Shown here: positions 24,581-33,112 of the stretch, piece by piece
How the letters are laid out: each line of letters opens with the position of its first letter
Position numbering within the stretch: position 1 is the stretch's first letter
Source: Solwaraspora sp. WMMA2056
Lineage (GTDB): Bacteria > Actinomycetota > Actinomycetes > Mycobacteriales > Micromonosporaceae
Direction: 5' to 3'
Assembly: GCF_030345095.1 (NCBI RefSeq)
Contig: NZ_CP128360.1
Span: 5,270,001-5,334,000, forward strand
Length of the DNA stretch: 64,000 bases
The notes under the pieces: model-generated
What the model was told of the DNA's origin: nothing
What the model saw: the letters and a program-made list of their open reading frames with translations, nothing else
Database searches by the model: none
Made by a program: the position numbers and the translations under genes

Positions 24581-26012
24581 AGCCGGGACCGCCACCGTCC
24601 CACCGGTACGGCATCGGATCACCGGCACGCTCACCGCCCGTACCGTCGGGGTCGCCTGCGCCGTCGCCCTGCTGTCGGTGCTGGTCACCGCCGCCGTCGC
24701 GATCCCGCTCGGGGTGCGGGGTACCGAACGCGGCGCACGGGCCTCGCTGGCCGCCAGGGCCGACCTGGTCGCGGCGGCCGTCAGCGGGGCCTCGGACGAC
24801 GCCCAGCGGGCCGCGCTGCTCGACCGGCTGGCCGGCGAACTGGCCGGACAGGGCATCGAGCTGGTCGGCATCGCGCCCGGTTCGGTGCCACGGCAACTGC
24901 CCGATTCGGTGCTCCGGCGGTTGGCCGCCGGTGAACCGGTGGCCGCCCGCCGGCCGGCCCGCATCGACGGCCGGCCCACACTGGTGGAAGGTCGACCCAC
25001 CGGCGGACAGACGGCCGTGGTGCTGCTGCAGCCACTGCGTCCCGGGGCCGGCAGACTGGTCTGGAGCAACCTGTGGCTGGCGCTGGTCGCCGGGCTCGGT
25101 GCCGGCCTGGTCGCCGGGGTGCTGCTGGCCGCCCGGCTGTCCCGACCGATCCGGGCCGCCGCCCACGCGGCGCAACGGCTGCGCACCGGCGACCGCACCG
25201 TCCGGGTTCCGGTCGAACCTCCGGTCGAGGCGGCGCAGCTGGCCCACGCCCTCAACGACCTGGCCGCCGCGCTGGCCGCCAGCGAGGCCCGGCAGCGTGA
25301 CTTCCTGCTGTCCATCTCGCACGAGCTGCGGACCCCGTTGACCACCCTGCGCGGCTATGCCGAGGCGCTCGCCGACGGCGTCGTCGACGCCGACGCCACC
25401 GGACCCACCGGGCGGATCATGCTCGATGAGGCACACCGGCTGGACCGCCTCGTCGGCGATCTGCTGGCGCTGGCCCGGCTGGAGGCCGCCGACTTCACCA
25501 TCGAGGTCGCCGACGTCGACCTCGGTACGCTGCTCGCCGACGCGGTCACCGCCTGGTCGCCCCGGTTCGCCGGCTCCGGGGTGACCGTGGCGCTGGCCGT
25601 TCCCCCTGCCCCGCTGCCGGTACGCACCGACCCCGGGCGGCTGCGGCAGGTCGTCGACATCCTGCTGGACAACGCGCTGCGGGTGGTGCCGGCGGGCGGC
25701 ACGGTGCGGGTCGGCGTACCGTCGGATCCGCCGGCCACGGAGCCGGACACCGTCGCGGTGCAGGTGCACGACGACGGTCCCGGCTTCACCGACGACGACC
25801 TCGCGGTGATCTTCGAACGCGGCGCGCTGCACCGTCGCTACCGGGGTGAACGCTCGGTCGGCACCGGGATCGGACTGGCGCTGGCCGCCGGGTTGACCCA
25901 GCGCATCGGCGGCCGGATCACCGCCGGCCACTCCCCTGGCGGCGGTGCGGTGTTCACCGTGCTGCTGCCGCGCCGACCGGGCGGACCGGTGGCCCCGGGT
26001 GGCCTTACCTGA
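24573..26012 (+). CDS. Sensor histidine kinase (HAMP, HisKA, HATPase_c)
   Basis: This is a 479-aa membrane kinase. TM1 is at about residues 20-45, followed by an extracytoplasmic sensor region (50-165) of no recognised fold. TM2 is around 168-190 and a HAMP segment follows (RLSRPIRAAAHAAQRLRTGD). The HisKA H-box is FLLSISHELRTPLTTLRGYAEAL. The ATP domain has N (DILLDNALRVV), G1 (VHDDGPGF) and G2 (GTGIGLALAAGL). It overlaps the response regulator start to end and very likely phosphorylates it. The lipoprotein gene just downstream may be a target. The signal is unknown. Confidence 0.93.
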   Translation: MAEAGTATVPPVRHRITGTLTARTVGVACAVALLSVLVTAAVAIPLGVRGTERGARASLAARADLVAAAVSGASDDAQRAALLDRLAGELAGQGIELVGIAPGSVPRQLPDSVLRRLAAGEPVAARRPARIDGRPTLVEGRPTGGQTAVVLLQPLRPGAGRLVWSNLWLALVAGLGAGLVAGVLLAARLSRPIRAAAHAAQRLRTGDRTVRVPVEPPVEAAQLAHALNDLAAALAASEARQRDFLLSISHELRTPLTTLRGYAEALADGVVDADATGPTGRIMLDEAHRLDRLVGDLLALARLEAADFTIEVADVDLGTLLADAVTAWSPRFAGSGVTVALAVPPAPLPVRTDPGRLRQVVDILLDNALRVVPAGGTVRVGVPSDPPATEPDTVAVQVHDDGPGFTDDDLAVIFERGALHRRYRGERSVGTGIGLALAAGLTQRIGGRITAGHSPGGGAVFTVLLPRRPGGPVAPGGLT

Positions 26013-26016
26013 TCCG
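26005..26016. promoter_or_regulatory. Third copy of the response-regulator element core
   Basis: TTACCTGATCCG is identical to the core of the second upstream repeat (23826-23837) and is followed by a similar CCGG. It overlaps the kinase stop codon and lies 48 bp before the lipoprotein ATG, close to the 47 bp between the same core and the response-regulator ATG. This suggests the regulator also controls the lipoprotein gene. Confidence 0.55.
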
Positions 26017-26064
26017 AACGTCCGGCTCACCGGGTCTTCGTGGCCCTGGCCGACGCTGGTACGC

Positions 26065-26598
26065 ATGAGACGTTCACTGCGTACCAGTGTCCTGACCGCG
26101 ACGACCGCCGGTGCCGCCGCCGTGGTCCTCGCCGGCTGCGCGGCCGGCGGGCCGACCGGCACCGACGGCGGCACCGGCGAGCCGGTCAGCGTTGCGGCGC
26201 TGACCAGCGTCATCGACGACTACGACAGCTTCGCCGACTGGCGCGACGACTACCCGGGCCGGCGGGGTGGGCCGTGGGGCGGCCGGCACCCGTTCGCCGG
26301 TGGTGGCCCGCGCGGCGCGGCACTGCACGGCGAACTGACCGTGCAGACCGACGACGGGCCACGTACGGTCGTCGGCCAACGCGGCACCGTCGAGTCGGTC
26401 GACGGCAGCACACTGACCGTCGAGTCCATCGACGGTTTCACCCTCGACTGGACCTGCGCCGACGAGTGCCGGGTGGTCGACGACGGCGACGAGGTCGAGT
26501 TGTCGCAGCTCGACCTCGACGCCGAGGTCCGGGTCGTCGGCGTCCGTGACGGCGACGACGTGCTCGCCCGGATCGTGCGGCACCCGGGCAGCGACTGA
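26065..26598 (+). CDS. Lipoprotein with DUF5666-like domain
   Basis: This is a 177-aa product. ATG 26065 gives a lipoprotein signal: MRRSLRTSVLTATTAGAA then lipobox VLAGC (Cys near 26), after which a Gly/Thr linker begins. The C-terminal half has two beta units of the DUF5666 style (GQRGTVESVDGSTLTVESIDGFTLDW, then ELSQLDLDAEVRVVGVRDGDDVLA). A Trp/Arg/Gly-rich patch (DWRDDYPGRRGGPWGGRHPF) is unusual. It would be anchored outside the cytoplasmic membrane. It follows the two-component genes and shares their upstream element, so it is likely part of the same response. Confidence 0.8.
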   Translation: MRRSLRTSVLTATTAGAAAVVLAGCAAGGPTGTDGGTGEPVSVAALTSVIDDYDSFADWRDDYPGRRGGPWGGRHPFAGGGPRGAALHGELTVQTDDGPRTVVGQRGTVESVDGSTLTVESIDGFTLDWTCADECRVVDDGDEVELSQLDLDAEVRVVGVRDGDDVLARIVRHPGSD

Positions 26599-26623
26599 GC
26601 CGTCGCCGAACCACCTCGAACGG

Positions 26624-27811
26624 TCAGGTGGCGTCGGTCCCGGCGTCGGGCGGGGTATCGAGGCGCAACGTCGGCCACCCCGACAGGTCGTCGAGCAACT
26701 GCCGGTCATGGGTGGCGACCACCACCGCCGCCGGGGTGGCCAGCAGGGCGGTGGTCAGCTCGTCGACCAGGACCGCCGACAGGTGGTTGGTCGGCTCGTC
26801 GAGGATGAGCAGGTTCGGTCGTTGCGCCAACCGCAACGCGAGGTCGAGCCGACGCTGCTGACCGTGGGACATCCGCCCGACCGGGGTGCCCGAGGCGGTC
26901 CGGTCGAGCAGGCCGGTGGGGTCGGCCGGCCAGGGCGGAACCTCCTGACCGAGGTAGGCGACCCGCGCCGGGGGGAGGTGCGTGACCGACCCGCCCGACG
27001 GGGCCAGGTGCGCGGCGAGAACGGCCAGCAGGGTCGACTTGCCCGCCCCGTTCGGCCCGGTGACGAGCAGCCGGTCGCCGCCGTCCAACTCGACGGTGAC
27101 CGGCCGGGACAACCGTGCCGCCACGGTGACGTCGTGGCAGCGCAGCAGGGGCAGCCCGGGTCGGACGTCGAGGTGGTTGGTCGGCTCGTCCAGCATCAGC
27201 AGGTCGTAGTACGCACCCAGCACGCAGGCCAGCCGGACCCGGTAACGCTGGCCGACCGACAGCGTCGACAGCGGCCTGCTGCGGTCGGGGCAGGCGTCGA
27301 GCCCGGCCAGCGCCACGTCGACCCGACGGTGGGCGTCCCACGCGTCCAGGCGGGTGGCGGCGTCCAGCGCGGTGGCGTAGGCCTCGTCGGCGCCGGGGCG
27401 GCCCTGCGCGATCGCGGTCGAAGCCTCGTCGAGTGCCCGCAGCGCGCGCTGCGAGGCGCGGATCGCGCCCATGGTGAGGTCACCGACGGTCTCGCCAGCG
27501 TAGGCGGGAAGGGTCTGTCGGGCGACGCCGAAGGTGCCGACGCGCCGTACGGTGCCCTGGTCGGGTCGGATGATGCCGGCCAGTACGTGCAGCAACGTCG
27601 TCTTGCCACGGCCGTTCTCACCGACGATGGCCAGCCGCGACGTCGCGGAGACGACGACGCTGACGTCGGCCAGGACCGCCCGTCCGCCGAGTACGACGTG
27701 GAGTCCGTCGGCCCGAACGTGGGCCCGGTCACCGGCTGGCAGTCCACTACCCCAGCCGAGGTCGGATGCTGACGTCAGGTCGAATGGTGGGTTGTTCCCG
27801 GAGTTGTTCAC
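26624..27811 (-). CDS. ABC-F ATPase with apparent internal deletions
   Basis: This 395-aa protein has two ABC domains and no membrane part. NBD1: Walker A GENGRGKT (64-71), signature LSVGQ (184-188), Walker [16 protein letters not shown]2: GPNGAGKST (252-260), signature [18 protein letters not shown]-loop ATHDR (366-370). Full ABC-F proteins of this group are about 530-550 aa. Here DEPTNHLD (207-214) runs directly into [15 protein letters not shown], so the NBD1 H-loop and the interdomain linker that contacts the ribosome are missing. A second gap ([11 protein letters not shown], near 297) removes about 40 more residues. ABC-F proteins rescue antibiotic-stalled ribosomes; this copy may be inactive or altered. 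GTG start. An attenuator-like leader lies upstream. Confidence 0.85.
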   Translation of the reverse strand: MNNSGNNPPFDLTSASDLGWGSGLPAGDRAHVRADGLHVVLGGRAVLADVSVVVSATSRLAIVGENGRGKTTLLHVLAGIIRPDQGTVRRVGTFGVARQTLPAYAGETVGDLTMGAIRASQRALRALDEASTAIAQGRPGADEAYATALDAATRLDAWDAHRRVDVALAGLDACPDRSRPLSTLSVGQRYRVRLACVLGAYYDLLMLDEPTNHLDVRPGLPLLRCHDVTVAARLSRPVTVELDGGDRLLVTGPNGAGKSTLLAVLAAHLAPSGGSVTHLPPARVAYLGQEVPPWPADPTGLLDRTASGTPVGRMSHGQQRRLDLALRLAQRPNLLILDEPTNHLSAVLVDELTTALLATPAAVVVATHDRQLLDDLSGWPTLRLDTPPDAGTDAT

Positions 27812-27835
27812 TGTCTGCTCTCAGCTCGCCGTGGA

Positions 27836-27863
27836 GCCGGGCAGCGCGCAATCGCCGCCCGGC
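27836..27863 (-). terminator. Attenuator-type hairpin before the ABC-F gene
   Basis: On the minus strand GCCGGGC (27857-27863) pairs with GCCCGGC (27836-27842), with an inner GCG/CGC pair around ATTG. It lies between the leader peptide stop (27925) and the ABC-F start (27811). Its left arm could alternatively pair with the repeated GCC sequence at the end of the leader ORF, as in an attenuator. No T-tract. Confidence 0.5.
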
Positions 27864-27924
27864 GGGAACGCCAGGGACGGCGGAGCAGAGTCAGGTCGCG
27901 GAAATGCTGGTCACCCTGCCGCCG

Positions 27925-27969
27925 TCAGCGGCGGCGGCGCAGCTTCCGCGACGCGGTACCTGAGTGCAT
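27925..27969 (-). CDS. Arg-rich leader peptide of the ABC-F gene (MHSGTASRKLRRRR)
   Basis: A 14-codon ORF: ATG at 27969, four consecutive CGC Arg codons, then TGA at 27925-27927. It ends 113 bp before the ABC-F start on the same strand. Its last codons overlap a GC-rich stem (GCCGCC/GGCGGC) that could compete with the hairpin at 27836-27863. Antibiotic-resistance ABC-F genes are commonly controlled by ribosome stalling on short leader ORFs, and Arg-rich C-termini are, to my knowledge, a recurring theme in actinobacterial ones. A TACGGT box lies six bases before the ATG, so the leader may be translated without a ribosome site. Confidence 0.65.
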   Translation of the reverse strand: MHSGTASRKLRRRR

Positions 27970-27975
27970 GCGGCA

Positions 27976-27981
27976 ACCGTA
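27976..27981 (-). promoter_or_regulatory. -10 box for the ABC-F leader transcript
   Basis: TACGGT on the minus strand ends six bases upstream of the leader ATG, which places the expected transcription start at or near the A of that ATG. It fits the actinobacterial TAnnnT consensus. No clear -35 element is visible around 27999-28004, so an activator may be needed. Confidence 0.45.
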
Positions 27982-28042
27982 GCATCGCGGCTGGTCGGGC
28001 AGCTCCCGTCAGAGCCCTCGGGGGCAGTACTGCCGAAAACCG

Positions 28043-28080
28043 TTATTCCACAGGGGTATAATTATTCCTCAGAGGAATAA
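28043..28080. promoter_or_regulatory. Two abutting 19-bp palindromes (tandem operator)
   Basis: TTATTCCACAGGGGTATAA (28043-28061) and TTATTCCTCAGAGGAATAA (28062-28080) match at 16 of 19 positions. The second is a perfect dyad around one A. They form an AT-rich island in GC-rich DNA, about 60-100 bp upstream of the ABC-F leader -10 box. TATAAT on the plus strand (28057-28062) spans the junction. This looks like a dimer-of-dimers repressor site. The regulator is unknown. Confidence 0.65.
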
Positions 28081-28173
28081 CGCTGGATCGACATTTGCCC
28101 GCAGGGTCGATGACGGTGCGTAACGCACCGTTCGCACCGTTGGTCGGACCCGGGCATCGGCAAACCGGCACCG

Positions 28174-28213
28174 GTGATCCCCTACCGGGATCAGCATCCT
28201 GGTAGGGGATCAC
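28174..28213 (-). terminator. Terminator downstream of the pectate lyase
   Basis: GTGATCCCCTACC (28174-28186) pairs perfectly with 28201-28213 around a 14-nt loop, 46 bp beyond the pectate lyase stop. It isolates that gene from the ABC-F regulatory region. No T-tract. Confidence 0.7.
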
Positions 28214-28259
28214 GCTGGACCGCAGCTGACAGTGGTCGGCCGGGCCCAGGATGGGTCGG

Positions 28260-29840
28260 TTATCCGGCGTACGTCTCGAACTCGGCGACCCGCGGGGTGC
28301 CGCTCGCGCCGGTGATCTCGAAGTTGATCTTCCTCAGCGAGGTCGGCGAGAACCGGATCACACCGGCCCCGCTTCCGGTGGCCAGGACTGCGCCGTTGTC
28401 GTTGTTGACGACCCGCCAGGAACCGATGTTGCCGGCGGCACCCGACGCCTCCCGGATGACGATCGCGGCGACCGTGGTCGCGGACCCCCACTTGACCGAG
28501 ATCCGGCCGGTCGAGCCGTTCGGCGACCAGTAGCTGCCCAGGTCACCGTCGACCGCGTTGCCGTAGCTCGTGCCGCTGGCCTTGCTGGACCCGTCGGCAC
28601 CGGCCCCGATGCTGAGGTTGGTCCCACCGGGCTGACCCGGTGCCGGCGTCGTCGGATTCGGCCCCGGGGTGGTCGGGTTCGGACCGGGCGTCGTCGGGTT
28701 CGGTGCCGGCGTCGTGGGCGCCGGGTTCTGCGGGGTGCAGCTGCCGTTGGACACCCGGTTGCCCTTGTTGGCACCGGCCAGCTGCCGGACCAGGTTCGGC
28801 ACGCAGCTCGCCCCGTCCATCGGGTACGGATACGGGATGCTGACGCTGGTGTTGGACTGCGGATTCGGGCCGGCCGGGTTGGTGTCGCCGCCGCGCGACG
28901 ACCAGGTCACGTTGTCGAAGATGTTCCCGCCGACCTGCCAGTAGCCGGCTTCACTGGTGTAGAAGGTGCCGAGGACGTCCTTGGAGTCCTCGAAGTAGTT
29001 GTTGTCCACCTTGGCGCGGGCCCCGGCACGGGAGTTGATCCCGGACTCGTTGAGGTTGACGTAGTAGTTGTTGTACATGTGCCCGATCCCCCCGCGCAGC
29101 AGCGGCGTGCGGGAGTCGATGTTCTCGTACAGGTTGTGGTGGTAGGTGACGAACCCGTTCGAGCGGTCGCTCTCACTGGAGCCCACCAGGCCGCCGCGGC
29201 CGGAGTTGCGCAGGATGCTGTAGGATAGGGTCACGTACTGCGTGTCGTTCTTCATGTCGAACAGGCCGTCGAAGCCCTCCGACTCCCCGCCCGATGCCTC
29301 CAGGGTGACGTGGTCGACCCAGACGTTGCGGACGGACGCCTCCATCCCGATGGCGTCCCCGCCGTTGGAGGTCGGCGAGCCGGACTTCTTGACGTTACGG
29401 ACCGTCACGTTCTGGATGATGATGTTGCGGGCCTCGCGGATGTGGATGCCCACCTGGTCGAAGACCGCTCCGCTGCCGACCCCCACGATCGAGACGTTGC
29501 TGATCTGCTTGAGCTCGATCACCCCGTCGGCGGTGTTGCAGCTGTCGCCCGACACCTTGCTGGTGTTGCCGTGGTTGATGGTGCCCTGCACCTCGATGAT
29601 GATCGGAGTGCTGCTGCTGGCCCGGTTGCACAGCGCCGCGTGCAGGGCGGTGCCGGTGCTGACCCGTACGGTCTGGCCACCCGCGCCACCGGTCGTGCCG
29701 CCGTTGCCGGTCGCGAAACCGGTGGCGCTGCCGGTGACCGAGGCCGATGCCTGGGGCGTCAGCAGGGCCACCCCGATCGTTGCGGCCACGGCTGTCGTGG
29801 CCGCTGCCGCGAGGAGTCTCAGTGCGACTGGTCGTCTCAT
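28260..29840 (-). CDS. Secreted pectate lyase (PL1) with C-terminal discoidin-like module
   Basis: This is a 526-aa secreted enzyme. The signal peptide is at residues 1-34 (cleavage after QASA). The Pec_lyase_C/Amb_all beta-helix (about 55-365) carries NVSIVGVGSGAVF, the calcium-site region GDAIGMEASVRNVWVDHVTLE with DGLFDMKND, and the late YHHNLYENIDSRTPLLRGGIGHMYNN, with Arg as the likely catalytic base. A Pro/Thr linker of repeated NPTTPGP follows, then an F5/8 type C-like carbohydrate-binding module (about 405-526). It cleaves polygalacturonan by beta-elimination. AGGAGAAGG lies before the ATG, and a promoter and operator candidate lie upstream. A terminator follows. Confidence 0.92.
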   Translation of the reverse strand: MRRPVALRLLAAAATTAVAATIGVALLTPQASASVTGSATGFATGNGGTTGGAGGQTVRVSTGTALHAALCNRASSSTPIIIEVQGTINHGNTSKVSGDSCNTADGVIELKQISNVSIVGVGSGAVFDQVGIHIREARNIIIQNVTVRNVKKSGSPTSNGGDAIGMEASVRNVWVDHVTLEASGGESEGFDGLFDMKNDTQYVTLSYSILRNSGRGGLVGSSESDRSNGFVTYHHNLYENIDSRTPLLRGGIGHMYNNYYVNLNESGINSRAGARAKVDNNYFEDSKDVLGTFYTSEAGYWQVGGNIFDNVTWSSRGGDTNPAGPNPQSNTSVSIPYPYPMDGASCVPNLVRQLAGANKGNRVSNGSCTPQNPAPTTPAPNPTTPGPNPTTPGPNPTTPAPGQPGGTNLSIGAGADGSSKASGTSYGNAVDGDLGSYWSPNGSTGRISVKWGSATTVAAIVIREASGAAGNIGSWRVVNNDNGAVLATGSGAGVIRFSPTSLRKINFEITGASGTPRVAEFETYAG

Positions 29841-29964
29841 GGTGCTTCACCTTCTCCTGGTGTCTCGCGGCGGGGCGACGTTGCCCGTCCCGCAGACCCG
29901 CCGTCAGCGATGTCCTTCGATCTGCCTCCCACCCGGCCCTGGTGCGAAACATCAACGAAACGCA

Positions 29965-30021
29965 ATCGTAGGAAAGGGTTTTCCTCAGGGCAATAGCTGG
30001 CCATGTGCAGATTTGTTGCAC
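29965..30021 (-). promoter_or_regulatory. Pectate lyase promoter and upstream dyad
   Basis: On the minus strand TTGCCC (29988-29993) and TACGAT (29965-29970) are separated by 17 bp. The spacer contains GGAAA-GGGT-TTTCC. Just upstream, GTGCA-N7-TGCAC (30005-30021) is a perfect dyad placed where an activator would bind. The divergent LAL regulator gene is a natural candidate to act here. Confidence 0.45.
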
Positions 30022-30121
30022 CGAATCGCACGGGACGGACCGCGACCCGTTCTTCGTCTCGTTCGCGCTTTGACCCACGCACGTCACCATCGGACCGTCC
30101 GGTCAGGATTAGCCTGCGACG

Positions 30122-33052
30122 ATGCGGGTGAGTGGGCACCCGGTGGCGGTCCGCCCGCCCCGGTTCGTGGGCCGGGCCGGCGAGACGGCCACGCTGGTCG
30201 GGGCACTGACCCGGCCCTCGACGCTGGTGCTGGTGCGGGGCGAAGCCGGCATCGGCAAGAGTCGCCTCGTCCGCGAGGCGTTGGCGGCGCTGCCGGGGCG
30301 CCGCGCCAGCACCCTGCTCGCGGTCTGTCCGCCGATGCGGGAGTCGCTGACCCTGGGCCCGATCGTCGACGGCCTGCGCGATGCCCGACACCGGTTGACC
30401 GGGGTACGGCTGAGCCCGCTGGCCGGCGCGCTGCGCCCACTCGTACCGGAATGGTCGGCCGAACTGCCGCCGGCCCCGGAGCCGACCGACGACGCCCGCG
30501 CCGCGCGGCACCGGTTGTTCCGGGCCCTCGACGAGGTGATCGGCGCGCTCGGGGTCGACCTGCTCGTCGTGGAGGACGCGCACTGGGCCGACGAGGCCAC
30601 CCTGGAGTTCCTGCTCCTTCTTGCCGCCCGCCCGCAGCCGGGCGGGCCGGGGCTGGTGGTCACCTACCGGCCCGAGGAGGTCGACGACCAGTCGCTGCTG
30701 CTGCGTCTGTCGGCGCGGTCGTCGACCACCGGCGCACCGGTCCGGATCACCCTGGCCCCGCTGGACGTGACCGACACGGCGGCGCTGGTGTCGTCGATGC
30801 TCGACGGCAACCCGATGTCGGCCGAGTTCGCCAGCTTTCTGCACCAGCGCACCAGCGGGGTGCCCCTGGTCGTCGAGGAGTCGGTGCGGCTGCTCTGCGA
30901 CCGGGCGGACGTGGTCCACCGCGACGGGCGATGGGTCCGGTTGAGCCTGGACGAACTGCAGGTGCCGGAGTCGGTCCGCGACGCGACCCGGGAACGGGTC
31001 GGCCGGTTGACCCAGCCGGCCCAGCGGGTGCTGCGCGCTGCGGCGGTCCTGGCTGAGCCGTGCGACGAGGCCACCCTCGCGGCCACCGCCGGGCTGCTGC
31101 GGCGGGCCTGCCGGACCGCCTCGGCCGAGGCCGCAGCGGCTGGCCTGCTGCAGTGTGACGAAGGCGAGGACGGCCGGTGGTGGTTCCGCCACGCGCTCAC
31201 CGCCACCGCGGTCTACGACGCCGTCCCCCGGGCCGAACGCCGCATCCTGCACCTGCGCGCCGCTCGGGCGGTCGAGGCACTCGACCCGCCGCCGGTCGCC
31301 CGGTTGGCCCGCCACTTCCGGGAGGCCGGCGAGACCGCCGACTGGGCCCGGTACGCCGAACGGACCGCCGAACGGATGATCGCCGCCGGGGACCACACCT
31401 CGGCCGTGGTCACCCTCGACGAGGTGCTGTCCACGGCCCGACTTCCCGCACCCGAGCAGGCCCGGATCGCCCGTACGGCAGCGGTGGCGGCGCTCGGCCG
31501 CCGGGAACCGGTCGACGACGTGTACCACCGGGTGGTCGGCACGCTGCGTACCGTGCTGGGCTCGGCCGGGCTGACCACCCGGCAGCAGGCCGACATCCGT
31601 AACCCGTTGGGTCGGCTACTGATCATCGGTGGTGAGGCGCAGGCCGCGCTGACCGAACTCGGCCGCGCCGTCGACCACCTCGACGATCCGTTGGAGGCGG
31701 CCCGGGCGATGACCTACCTGGGCTGGGCGTACGCCGGCCCGTGGCCGGCCGTCACCCACCTGCGCTGGCTACGCCGCGCCGCCGCGCTGATGCCCGACAT
31801 CACCGCCGCCGCCGACCGGCTGTCGCTGACCGGCAACCGGGCGGCCGCACTGCTGATGCTCGGTGAACCCGAGGCATGGGACCTGGTGGCAGGGATACCC
31901 ATCGATGGCGCGACCTCGGCCGAACGCCGGGACATCGCCCGGATCCACGCCAATGTCGGCACCGGCGCGCTGCTGTGGGGCCGGTACGCCGACGCGGCAC
32001 GCCACCTGGGGGTCGCGATGGACCTCGCCGACGTCGAGCAGCTGAGCCGACTGCGCTACAACATCCTGATCGAACAGGCCAACCTGGACTGGTTCGCGGG
32101 GCGCTGGGACGGTCTGGCCCGCCGCGCCGGCGACCTCGCCGAGGCCGACCGGGACCGCCCCGGCGTGTATCTCGCCGGGGTCCGCCTGGCCGGCCGGCTG
32201 GCCGCCGCCCAGGGCCGGCGGCCCGCCGCCGAGCAGGATTTTCAGCTGGTGTTGGACGAGGCGACCGGGCGCGGCGCGGTGGACGACACGATGGAGCCGG
32301 CGGCGGCGCTGGCCCGACTGTGGCTCGACGACGGTCAGATCGACCGGGCGGCGCGGGTCACCGAAGCACCGATGGCGACCGTCGTCGCGAAGCGGGTCTG
32401 GGTGTGGGCCACCGATATCGCGCCTGCGCGGGTCGCGGCGCTGCTGGCCGCCGGCCGGCCGGGCCCGGCCGCCGAACTGGTCCGCCGGTTCGCCCGAGGG
32501 CTGGCCGGTCGCGACGCGCCCGGCCCGCAGGCCGCGCTTGCGACGTGCCGGGCGGCGCTGGCCGCCGCCGCCGGTGACCACGACCGGGCCGCAGCCGGTT
32601 TCGACCGGGCCGCCGGCGCCTGGACGGCCCTGCCCCGCCCGTACGACGCCCTGCTGGCCCGCGAACAACAGGCGGCGGCGCTGCTGGCAGCCGGTCGGAC
32701 CGGGCCCGGCCGGGAGTTGCTGACGGAGGTCCACGCCGCGCTGTCCGACCTGGGTGCGAGCGGCGACGCCGACCGGGTGGCGACGCTGCTGCGCGCGCAC
32801 GGCGGGCAGGTGCCACGCCGCTGGCGGGGCGGCCGCAAGGGGTACGGCGACCAGCTGTCCCCCCGCGAGCTGGACGTGGTCCGGTTGGTGGCGGCAGGAC
32901 ACACCAACCGGGAGATCGGCCGGATCCTGACCAAGTCTTCTGCCACAGTGGATCAGCAGTTGCGTTCCGCGATGCGCAAACTGTCGGTGTCCACCCGGAC
33001 GGCACTGGCGGTCGCCGCGATGGAGGCGGGAGTTCTCTCGGCGGACAGCTGA
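30122..33052 (+). CDS. LAL-type LuxR-family transcriptional regulator with AAA ATPase domain
   Basis: This is a 976-aa regulator. After RFVGRAGE, Walker A is GEAGIGKS (residues 40-47) and Walker B is LLVVEDAHWADEAT (near 145). A long helical TPR-like middle follows. The C-terminal LuxR HTH is at about 905-970 (LSPRELDVVRLVAAGHTNREIGRILTKSSATVDQQLRSAMRKLSV). LAL (MalT-like) proteins use ATP and an inducer to switch on adjacent genes, often secondary-metabolite or polymer-degradation genes. It is divergent from the pectate lyase, 281 bp apart, and upstream of a small ORF and a giant protease, any of which could be its targets. Confidence 0.93.
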   Translation: MRVSGHPVAVRPPRFVGRAGETATLVGALTRPSTLVLVRGEAGIGKSRLVREALAALPGRRASTLLAVCPPMRESLTLGPIVDGLRDARHRLTGVRLSPLAGALRPLVPEWSAELPPAPEPTDDARAARHRLFRALDEVIGALGVDLLVVEDAHWADEATLEFLLLLAARPQPGGPGLVVTYRPEEVDDQSLLLRLSARSSTTGAPVRITLAPLDVTDTAALVSSMLDGNPMSAEFASFLHQRTSGVPLVVEESVRLLCDRADVVHRDGRWVRLSLDELQVPESVRDATRERVGRLTQPAQRVLRAAAVLAEPCDEATLAATAGLLRRACRTASAEAAAAGLLQCDEGEDGRWWFRHALTATAVYDAVPRAERRILHLRAARAVEALDPPPVARLARHFREAGETADWARYAERTAERMIAAGDHTSAVVTLDEVLSTARLPAPEQARIARTAAVAALGRREPVDDVYHRVVGTLRTVLGSAGLTTRQQADIRNPLGRLLIIGGEAQAALTELGRAVDHLDDPLEAARAMTYLGWAYAGPWPAVTHLRWLRRAAALMPDITAAADRLSLTGNRAAALLMLGEPEAWDLVAGIPIDGATSAERRDIARIHANVGTGALLWGRYADAARHLGVAMDLADVEQLSRLRYNILIEQANLDWFAGRWDGLARRAGDLAEADRDRPGVYLAGVRLAGRLAAAQGRRPAAEQDFQLVLDEATGRGAVDDTMEPAAALARLWLDDGQIDRAARVTEAPMATVVAKRVWVWATDIAPARVAALLAAGRPGPAAELVRRFARGLAGRDAPGPQAALATCRAALAAAAGDHDRAAAGFDRAAGAWTALPRPYDALLAREQQAAALLAAGRTGPGRELLTEVHAALSDLGASGDADRVATLLRAHGGQVPRRWRGGRKGYGDQLSPRELDVVRLVAAGHTNREIGRILTKSSATVDQQLRSAMRKLSVSTRTALAVAAMEAGVLSADS

Positions 33053-33112
33053 AACCCGTCCGCAACACCACTGTCACCGGACGAGGCTGATCCACTGTGG
33101 CATCCAGGTTTT

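Noticed and set aside
28057-28062. TATAAT on the plus strand as a plus-strand promoter
   Set aside because: No -35 partner at 16-18 bp and no plus-strand gene downstream before the opposing pectate lyase; kept only as part of the palindromes.
28620-28740. Tandem GC-rich repeat in the pectate lyase
   Set aside because: It encodes the Pro/Thr linker between catalytic and binding modules and needs no separate explanation.
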